Source: Epiperipatus broadwayi
Lineage: Eukaryota; Onychophora; Udeonychophora; Euonychophora; Peripatidae
NCBI GenBank assembly: GCA_028023455.1
Contig: JAQFVV010000002.1
Coordinates: forward strand, 31,009,725 to 31,073,724
DNA: 64,000 bases
Direction of reading: 5' to 3'
Positions within the stretch are counted from its first letter, which is position 1; every line of letters begins with the position of its first letter. The notes beneath the pieces were generated by a model, which saw only the letters and a list, made by a program, of their open reading frames with translations, made no database searches and was not told the origin of the DNA. Both the position numbers and the translations under genes were made by a program. Positions 57,091 through 64,000 of the stretch are shown here, in pieces.

Positions 57091-57824
57091 GTATTTGTAA
57101 AAAGAATTAGTGTTAAATATTCTCACCAGGTTTTTTCCCCCTGATGTGTTTAGGCAATGCATTTGTAGATTTATAAAGTTTTTTTTTTTGCCAGTGGTTT
57201 GATTGTTTTTTTTTTATATTAAATTAAACTTTATTAGTAAATAGTGGATATGGTACATTTTTTAAAATCAAAACTGCAAATAAGATCTGTCTTACAAACG
57301 TTGTTTATTTGTGATGAATTCTAATTATATTCCTATTTCATCAGTCATTGGAAAAGAGTTTTGACACTAAGATTGGAGGTTAACAGTTATGTAATATATG
57401 GCATATTTTAATTTTATGTTCAGCTACAGAGCACCTAGTTATCTTCATTTTGCAACTATATATATATGCAGGTTATATGCGAGTGTTTAAATACTTTTCT
57501 AAAAAGCATATTTGAAATCCCAAAGAAATTGCATAGAGTGCACTGTTGAAGATATATGCTGACATAACATTTTTTTTTTTTCAACTAATAAAACCGTTAA
57601 AAGATGTTGTAAAGTGTCTGCTAGGAAATTAAAATCTGCTTTTATGACTGTGAAGAAAAGTATCAGACCTGTTAGTTTAAAAAAGATCTATTTCTTAGTG
57701 CCCAATGCACTGAACATTGATGTACCAAACTGCTACATTGTTTAATATTTTAAAATTGACAGTTCTTAAGGGTAGTGAGTTCAACCACTAAAGATTTGAC
57801 AGATCAAAATGGATTAAAAATACT
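57091..57824. other. Intron-like sequence, no gene seen
   Basis: Begins with the donor of the preceding exon. A small splice-like island at 57345-57378 has the wrong phase to follow that exon. Confidence 0.45.
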
Positions 57825-58125
57825 TAAACAAGGCAAAACTCTCCATACAGTAGTGCCACCCTGTGCTAACCAGAGTAATCAATGGATGCCAGAAGGCTTG
57901 TGCATAAAATCCCTATCTAATGCCTACTCATCCAATATCCCCAGACTAATTTCTGGCTTGTGGCCTTCATCAGTGAGGAGCTTTGGATCTGAGAACACTG
58001 CACAAGCATTCTGGCATCTATTGATTACTCTGGTTGGCACAGGGTGGCACTACTGTATGGAGAGTTTTACCTTGTTTACAAACAATTATGTGCTAGTATA
58101 AAAGATGGTGATCATGTGATGCTTA
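57825..58125. repeat. Family A foldback with shortened right arm
   Basis: Left arm complete (AGTAGTGCCACCCTGTGCTA to the hammerhead). The right arm keeps only the outer ~75 bp, then GTGCTAGTATAAAAGATGGT...GATCATGTGATGC. This copy defines the outer border used to recognise the LINE-split copy. The 108-aa frame through it is repeat-derived. Confidence 0.85.
57930..57988 (-). ncRNA. Hammerhead ribozyme, family A
   Basis: Minus strand: CTGATGA, stem II GGC/GCC (loop CACAA), GAAAT, TTAGTC with a GUC cleavage triplet. Complete two-part stem I (CTCCTCA/TGGGGAT; ATCCAA/TTGGAT). Only one stem III base differs from the consensus. Confidence 0.8.
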
Positions 58126-58914
58126 ATGGTATTAAAAATACTTCTGGCTAGAAGTCAGTCCTAACATCTTTATCTTTAATATTCTTCTTGTTATCATTTT
58201 TACTTCCTCTAAATGATCAAGTTGAGATGTCTTCCTGATGAAAACCATCAGTGCTGTTATACCTTCGGCCGCTGGTCTGAACATCTCACTGAATCATTTC
58301 AATCAGTAGTAGCAATAGGAGGTATGTAACAAGGACCAGACTAAAAAAATTATAAAGGATTTCTGCTGCTGCTGCAAAAAGTAACATCCCACAGTACTCA
58401 AGTTTCTATCCGAACAATCTGTTTCCACAGAAAACTATTTATGGTCAAGATACCTATTTATAGTCATTGCTTTCTGATGTAAATACTATGATAAATCTAC
58501 AAAATTGAACAATGAAAAATTTAAACATTTTATATGGTCAATCAATTACCATTTAAATTTTAATCAATTACTGGAAGGGTTTATATTAGATAATGACCAA
58601 AAGAAGTCATGAGACAGACCACTTTTTTCCAGTTGTTAAACATAGTAGCTGAAACTACATGTGTGTGTGCACTTGTGTCAAAACAGTTTACAGAAAATCA
58701 TAAGATCATACTGCATGGAAGTATTACATTTTGAAAGAGTATGTCTACCTGTGAAGCAAACTGTTGTTTCCAAACAATACTGCCATTTTGTAAGATGACT
58801 ATTGGATCAATTTATGCAAGCTAGCTATATAAGTTATGTGATACATGATTTTATTATATATACAGGCATACATAATTTTCAGTGTTTTCACATACATATA
58901 TGAAAAACCAATAA
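58126..58914. other. No gene seen
   Basis: A moderately GC-richer patch at 58200-58330 has no clean splice borders. Nothing else recognised. Confidence 0.4.
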
Positions 58915-59060
58915 ACATCACATAATCACAATAGCTTATGTTTGCTCTTAACTGTTATTAAAACAGGCAAAACTCTATACATATTGCCACTCACTGAAAG
59001 CCAGAGTAATCAATGGATGCCTGAAGGCTTGTGCATAAAATCGCCATCTAGTGCCTGCTC

Positions 59061-59118
59061 ATCCAATATCCCCAGACTAGTTTCTGGCTGTAGCTTTCAT
59101 CAGTGATGAACCTTGGAT
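59061..59118 (-). ncRNA. Hammerhead motif (family A left arm), weak stem II
   Basis: CTGATGA, GAAAC, ACTAGTC and lower stem I ATCCAA/TTGGAT are kept. Stem II (AGCT...GCCA) has lost a base and pairs poorly. Confidence 0.6.
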
Positions 59119-59170
59119 CTGAGAGCAATGCACCTAGATATTAGGATTGGGATCTAGGTGCAGTGCTCTC

Positions 59171-59235
59171 AGATTCAAGGCTACTCACTGACAAAGGCCA
59201 CAAGCCAGAAACTAGTCTGGGGATATTGGATGAAT
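59171..59235 (+). ncRNA. Degraded hammerhead motif (family A right arm)
   Basis: Stem II GGC/GCC, GAAACTAGTC and stem I are intact, but the core reads CTGACAA, losing the invariant G. Confidence 0.6.
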
Positions 59236-59345
59236 AATGAGTAAACACTAGATGGGGATTTTATGCACAAGCCTTCTGGCATCCATTGATTACTCTGGCT
59301 TGCACTGAGTGGCGCTACTGTATGGAGAGTTTTGCCTGTTTTAAT

Positions 59346-59775
59346 ACATGCAAAGTAAAAAGAATCATCTAGTTTTAAAATAGAATCAGCCTTTTCTTCT
59401 TTAATGCTCCAATTTTTCCACCGATGTATTGAAAGCTACTTTGAGTTAGAAATTCTTGTCCATTTATCCCTTACGGTTTGTGAATTTTTATAAAAAATAG
59501 TAATTCATTAAATGGTCAGAGTAATCATATTAAGGATACTAAATGATAACAGTAGATATTTTGTACATCTTATGATATAACTGTAATATAAATTTAATTC
59601 TATAACTATAATAATTTCATGCATTAATATAAATGTTTTATTGCATAATTGTGAACATTTCAAAATTCTAATATTTGCCTCTTAAAAAGTATTCTATGCT
59701 TACAAATACATTTAAGGGTTTAATTGATAAGTATTTTGAAAATCACTCCTTGCAAGAAGTATTTATATTATTGCC
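59346..59775. other. AT-rich sequence, no gene seen
   Basis: Nothing recognised. Confidence 0.4.
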
Positions 59776-59983
59776 CACAATTAATACTAAGAAAGGGAAT
59801 TAAAAATACATTGAGGGAAGTAATAATAGAAATATAACTCATTATTTATTAAAGTATGTATAACAAGTCAAGCATTGGTCACAATTAATACTAAGAAAGG
59901 GAATTAAAAATACATTGAGGGAAGTAATAATAGAAATATAATTCATTATTTATTAAAGTATGTATAACAAGTCAAGCATTGGT
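59776..59983 (+). repeat. Perfect-period 104-bp tandem duplication
   Basis: Units 59776-59879 and 59880-59983 are nearly identical. The unit ends with GTCAAGCATTGGT, which is the first 13 bp of the SINE that follows. The duplication therefore took place after the SINE inserted, with one breakpoint inside it. Confidence 0.92.
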
Positions 59984-60058
59984 GGCCGAGTGGTCAGCAG
60001 AGCTGCCTTCCAAGCAGTTGTCTCGGGTTCGCTTCCCAGCCGATGCTTTGATATATAT
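59971..60058 (+). mobile_element. tRNA-derived SINE copy 6
   Basis: Box A GGTGGCCGAGTGGTC (59981) and box B GGTTCGCTTCC (60026), ending CGATGCTTTGATAT. Imperfect flanking repeats TAAAGTATGTATAACAA and TAAAGTCTATATAACAA suggest a 17-bp TSD with later substitutions. Confidence 0.88.
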
Positions 60059-60269
60059 ATAAAGTCTATATAACAATGGCTAGTTAAAAAGATATGAAAT
60101 TATAAGTTGTCATTTGGTTAGATCTATTTCATCACTAAACAGGAATTTCATTAGTCCAGATCAAAGTGTAAATCTTTTCAGGAAACATTACTTAATAAGA
60201 AATATAAATGATTTTATAAGAATATAAATCCTATATGGATATCATAAAGATAAAATGTACTATTTGATC

Positions 60270-60800
60270 TACAATAAAAGGCATATGGCTTTATTACTCA
60301 GGAGTTCATAAGAAGTTCAAGTGCCAGGCCTGTGAGTGCCAGAATTGATCACATGACCTTCTAATCCCAAGTTGGATGCTATCAACTATGCCAAACCATA
60401 TAGGGTAAAAAAAAGGAATATGGCTTTATTGCTCATGAATTCATAAGATCAAGTGCCAGATCTGTGAATGCCGGAATTGATCACATGACCTTCCAATCCC
60501 AAGTTGGATGCTATCAACTACGCCAAACCACATAGGGTAAAAAAGGGAATATGGCTTTATTGCTCGAGTTCATAAGTTCAACTGCCAGATCTGTGAATGC
60601 TGGAATTGATCACAGGCCCTCCCAAACTCAAGTTGGATGCTATCAACTATGCCAAATCATATAGGGTAAAAAAAGGAATATGCCTTTATTACTCATGAGT
60701 TCATAGGTTCAACTGCCAGATCTGCGAATGCCAGAATCAATTCTGGAATCTCATGATCCCAAGTCGGATAGTCTTCCAACTATGCCAAACTATGCAAGGC
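60270..60800 (-). repeat. Tandem array of four tRNA-like units (~131 bp), minus
   Basis: Same family as 9036-9552 in inverse orientation. The CCCAAGTTGGA motif recurs at 60366, 60498, 60628 and 60758. Each unit ends in a GGGTAAAAAA spacer with TATGGCTTTATTGCTCA. A tandem state of the same copy number at two distant sites suggests that it is copied or mobilised as a multimer. Confidence 0.8.
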
Positions 60801-62862
60801 TTGATTGAAGTGATTATGAGTATTCAAATAACAAATATTTCTAGCAGAATAGTTCATTTTAATGTCCTTATGAACTTTAGTCACTACATAAATGTGATAA
60901 ATCCAATGTGTTTGAAATTAATAATATTAAGCAAGGCCAATTCTAAATAAAGGGTTTCAAGTTAAAATCATTATTTAACATCATAAACAGGTAACACAAT
61001 GTTATGTTAATATCATGAATGAAACATCAATAATATAAAGTTGTTTCACTAGATTTAGAACATTCTATCTAATGTCTTGTATTACTGATAATTATTGTTT
61101 TAATATTCATAATTATGCTTTGTATTTATATGATTAATGATGCATTTATGCTTATAAATATATACTTGCATTTCAGGTTATGCATAAGAATTATAACAAT
61201 GCATGTGTTTTAAATTTTTTCCTTGTCTGAGCTGCTACACGTAACATTTTATGAGACATTGCATTGTTTATACATGTGATTATTTGAAGATTTTTGCAGA
61301 CTTATTGTTCTTAATCAGAAATTAGTCAGTCTTTTACATGCGTGATTAATCATATTACTAATTCACTGATGTTATAATCAGTATGCAGGACACTCAGTAT
61401 AACATTGGTGAATTAGTAACATGATGAAACAGCAGCACATGTTGAAGGCAGATTACCACCTTAAATTATATTATTATTAAAATGACTTATTGTTGTAAAT
61501 ATTAAAAGTTTTAATGAGATTTTCCTTTAATTTTTTTTAATCTGAAGTTTATATATGATGTAATAAAGCAAGGAACCACTTAAAATTGAACTTGTATGAG
61601 GAAATCATGACATTTATTTATTATTTCTACATTTGACTTAATTGAGATCATAAAAATAAATACTTTTATTAAATGATATGATTTCAGTTTACTGATTCTG
61701 TTTTTAATTTGTTGGTTGCTTGGTTACATCATAGCTGAGTTTATTCATTCATATTTACTCAAAAAATAAAAATAAAAAACTTTCTGAAACATATCATTAT
61801 TTTTTAAATAATATGGACAGCAAAGTGTTAGGTTTTCATTGTGATTAAACATATTTTTAATAATATCTTTTTCTTTAATAACATTTTTTTTTCTTCTAAA
61901 AATATGTTTCATTCTCAGTAGACTATTGCCTCTATTTGTTTCAATGTTTTTATGTCTGTATTGATTTTGTAATATATATATATAGTCAGGCCTATTTGCC
62001 ATTATCCATTTTAGATTTTTGTTAACTTTTCAAACTTTAAGAATTTCTGGTGCAATACAAAAATATTTGTTCTTTTTTTTCTGCCACTGCTAAATCAATA
62101 ACTTTCATTTTATTACTTAATAAAAATATTTTAGTAATTTTTAATTTTTTTTTTTTAAACTTCTAGCTTTAAATTTAGAAAACATTTTATTATAAAGTAC
62201 TATATCAAACTTTTGTAAAAAATTAAATTATAGAATAATATTATATGCTTACAATACTTTGGGATAAGAAAATGGCTGCTGACGTATTATAAAATTTATT
62301 AAATTTGTGTTATTATGTTTTTTCATTTACATTTTTTGGGATAATGTTGAAGTAACAAATTGATATTAATAATCATACACCAAAAGCCTTTTTGGACATG
62401 GTTTTATGTCCTTAACATCTGTTTTAATTGTTAATGTATTACTACATACAGAACACCATCTACTGTTTGATAATGGAAATTAAAAAAATAAAACAAATGA
62501 AATAAAATAAAATTATAATATAGCAATCCAGATTGTTAGTGATTCAATAAAGAGTAAAACAAATTATAGCAATACACAGAATAAATAAAAACATATCTTA
62601 TACAACTTAATATATACTACCTTATTATATAAGCTTCCATTTATTTTTGATTGACCCATTATTAATGAAATCTGCTTTATATATTCACTACTTAGCATGT
62701 TATAAACATATTAAACCTTTAAATTCTATTTAAAATCTAAAAAGAAGACAAATATATGGAACAAATTATATTAAGCATAGCATAGATAATTGTATGAATA
62801 TTATAAAACTTCAATAAATTTAGTTAACTGGTCAATTAAAAATGAATAGAAAATTGGTAATA
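60801..62862. other. AT-rich sequence, no gene seen
   Basis: A small imperfect hairpin (TATTACTAATTCACTGATGT near 61353, partner GAATTAGTAACATGATGAA near 61410) is related to the MITE at 40943. The 85-aa minus frame at 61745-62002 is low-complexity. Confidence 0.45.
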
Positions 62863-63660
62863 TGAGGGGTTATCCAAAAACCTTGGAATTTTGTAATAAA
62901 AATTGTGTACGTATTACAAATTGAATCACCTTCAAAGTGATGACTATTTCATGCAATGCGCCAGTCTAAGTGTGTTTTCCATTTTTTAAAGCAGTTGTGA
63001 AACTTTTGCAAAGTGATATATTTTAATGCCTCTGTTTGTGTTTGTTTCTTCACCACTTCCAAGTTGGCAAAATTTTTTCTTTTTTTATTCGGGAGAATCA
63101 AAAAGAAGTCATGGAGTAAGATCAAATGAATATGATGGATGGATAAGTGATAAATTCTATTCTTGATTAAAAATTGTTTCACATTCAAGATTTTGTATAC
63201 TGACACATTGTTGTTAAGCATACACTCCCACTTTGCCACAAATTGGAACATTTTCATTTTACCATATCACACAAATGTTTTAGAACTTACAGGCTAAATG
63301 CATGACTGATTACAAATGAATTCTGAGTGTACATTGCCATTCACATAAAAAATCAACATTATTTTGACATTGAATTTCATTTGCCATTCTTTTTTTTTGG
63401 GACCTAAATTTGAACCCTTTCATTAACCACACAGTAAAGTTGTGTTTTCACCAGAGAAGTTTGCTTGGAAGCTGTTTCAAGAATAACAAACATTTTCCCC
63501 ATCATTTTCTCTAACAGATCATGTTCGAACTTCAGCCATCACAAAAATTGACAAATAAGCAAGACACACTTAAAAAAATTATAACACACTATACCATGAC
63601 TTTGTTTGATGATAATGGCCAGCAGAATGTGATGATGAGATGTACTGTGACTTCTCCTTA
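62863..63660 (-). mobile_element. Mariner-like transposon relic
   Basis: The minus frame 62949-63257 (102 aa) contains a degraded match to the mariner transposase C-terminus: a LILLHDFFLIL block carrying the third catalytic Asp, then KNFANLEVVKKQTQTEALK and FHNCFKKWKTHLDW. After a stop the frame goes on with HHFEGDSI, a typical mariner ending. Upstream parts are missing or decayed. The plus-strand edge GAGGGGTTATCC resembles GAGGGAGTACCC of the copy at 1238. Dead copy. Confidence 0.85.
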
Positions 63661-63738
63661 AATGGAGTCAGGAATCTCTCAGTAACTATGCCCAATAAAA
63701 CCTGTTAGCCACTTTACCTTCCCCTTCCATTCCCCACC

Positions 63739-63999
63739 CTAAGCTTTCCTGTAATCTGCTCTATCCCATTTCCACAACATAATCTTTGTCAACTCCATGA
63801 CCTTCATATCTAAATCCCCCTTATCTTTTCCCAAATCTAGCATAAAAACCAATAACCCATTTTCTTTATAATCACTTTGTTTATATTTATTCTCTCATAA
63901 CTTCATTATTTGTACCCTTTCTGCTTTCAAGCATTTACATTCAATCAACAGATGCCTAATATTTTCTATGCCTTCCTTACATAACTTGCAGACTAAATC
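63739..63999 (-). pseudogene. 3' end of a second LINE type (CCHC zinc knuckle)
   Basis: Minus frame entering from the right edge reads DLVCKLCKEGIENIRHLLIE, then C: a C-x2-C-x8-H-x4-C knuckle common at the C-terminus of jockey/CR1/I-like LINE proteins. One internal TGA follows soon after. The same frame continues to KIMLWKWDRADYRKA and a stop at 63739-63741. It is unrelated to the RTE LINE elsewhere in the window. Most of the element lies outside the window. Confidence 0.65.
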
Positions 64000-64000
64000 A

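Larger units (their letters stand above)
58915..59345. repeat. Family A foldback with extended arms
   Basis: Arms about 58965-59140 and 59150-59345 pair to the centre, including the loop sequence of other copies (CTCAGATCCAAGG with TCTAGGTGCAGTGCTCTCAG). This copy is therefore a head-to-head dimer of the half element seen at 32112. Confidence 0.85.

Noticed and set aside
57345-57378. 34-nt exon candidate (TTTCATCAG acceptor, GGAG|GTTAAC donor)
   Set aside because: In the phase left by the exon at 56968-57090 it meets a TGA; the open frame would need phase 0.

Overview
The window looks like one stretch of a very AT-rich, repeat-dense animal genome. It is almost entirely intronic or intergenic. 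Three things support an invertebrate: coding potential is confined to short exon-like islands with canonical splice borders; the repeats are RTE-type LINEs, tRNA-derived SINEs, mariner relics and a non-coding LTR element; and there is a long GATA/TATC microsatellite. A mollusc (cephalopod-like) is my best guess, held at low to moderate confidence. No bacterial or organellar genes, rRNA genes or CRISPR arrays are seen.

Host gene: two plus-strand exons stand out, at 3612-3711 and 56968-57090. Each has a pyrimidine-AG acceptor, a GT donor and one open frame, and their splice phases match. If they are adjacent exons of one gene, a ~53 kb intron holds most of the repeats in this window. An 18-nt phase-preserving microexon (25101-25118) is possible. 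I do not recognise the gene.

The most interesting content is a population of hammerhead self-cleaving ribozyme motifs. Several unrelated-looking repeat families share CTGANGA, a short hairpin (stem II), GAAA, a tiny palindromic stem III and a U-H cleavage site, closed by a paired stem I. This is the type I hammerhead layout known from Penelope-like elements, schistosome SINEs and animal retrozymes. I count about 20 copies with both core boxes intact and about 8 degraded ones. They lie in a ~0.4 kb tandem array with a 14-bp target duplication (15.0-16.0 kb), in foldbacks with near-identical arms (29.3-29.7, 42.35-42.8, 46.2-46.9 and 59.0-59.35 kb), and in a dispersed ~0.45 kb family (3.8, 26.6, 29.9, 33.0-33.9 and 43.1-44.8 kb).

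Other layout: a mariner relic split by a LINE (1.2-2.8 kb); two four-unit tRNA-like tandem arrays in opposite orientation (9.0-9.55 and 60.3-60.8 kb); six tRNA-derived SINEs, several with perfect target duplications; a 4.0 kb non-autonomous LTR retrotransposon with 1.5 kb LTRs, primer-binding site and polypurine tract but no gag/pol (17.0-21.0 kb); 339-bp and 343-bp tandem families (48.5-49.9, 23.5 and 40.55 kb); eight copies of one RTE LINE, including a full-length 3.18 kb copy at 53324-56507 with one nonsense codon and one frameshift as its only evident breaks; and a second LINE type entering at the right edge.

Working together: the RTE LINE is the only near-complete retrotransposition machinery here. 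The SINEs, the hammerhead elements and the LTR derivative are non-autonomous. Nested insertions give a relative order: mariner before LINE, and hammerhead foldback before full-length LINE.
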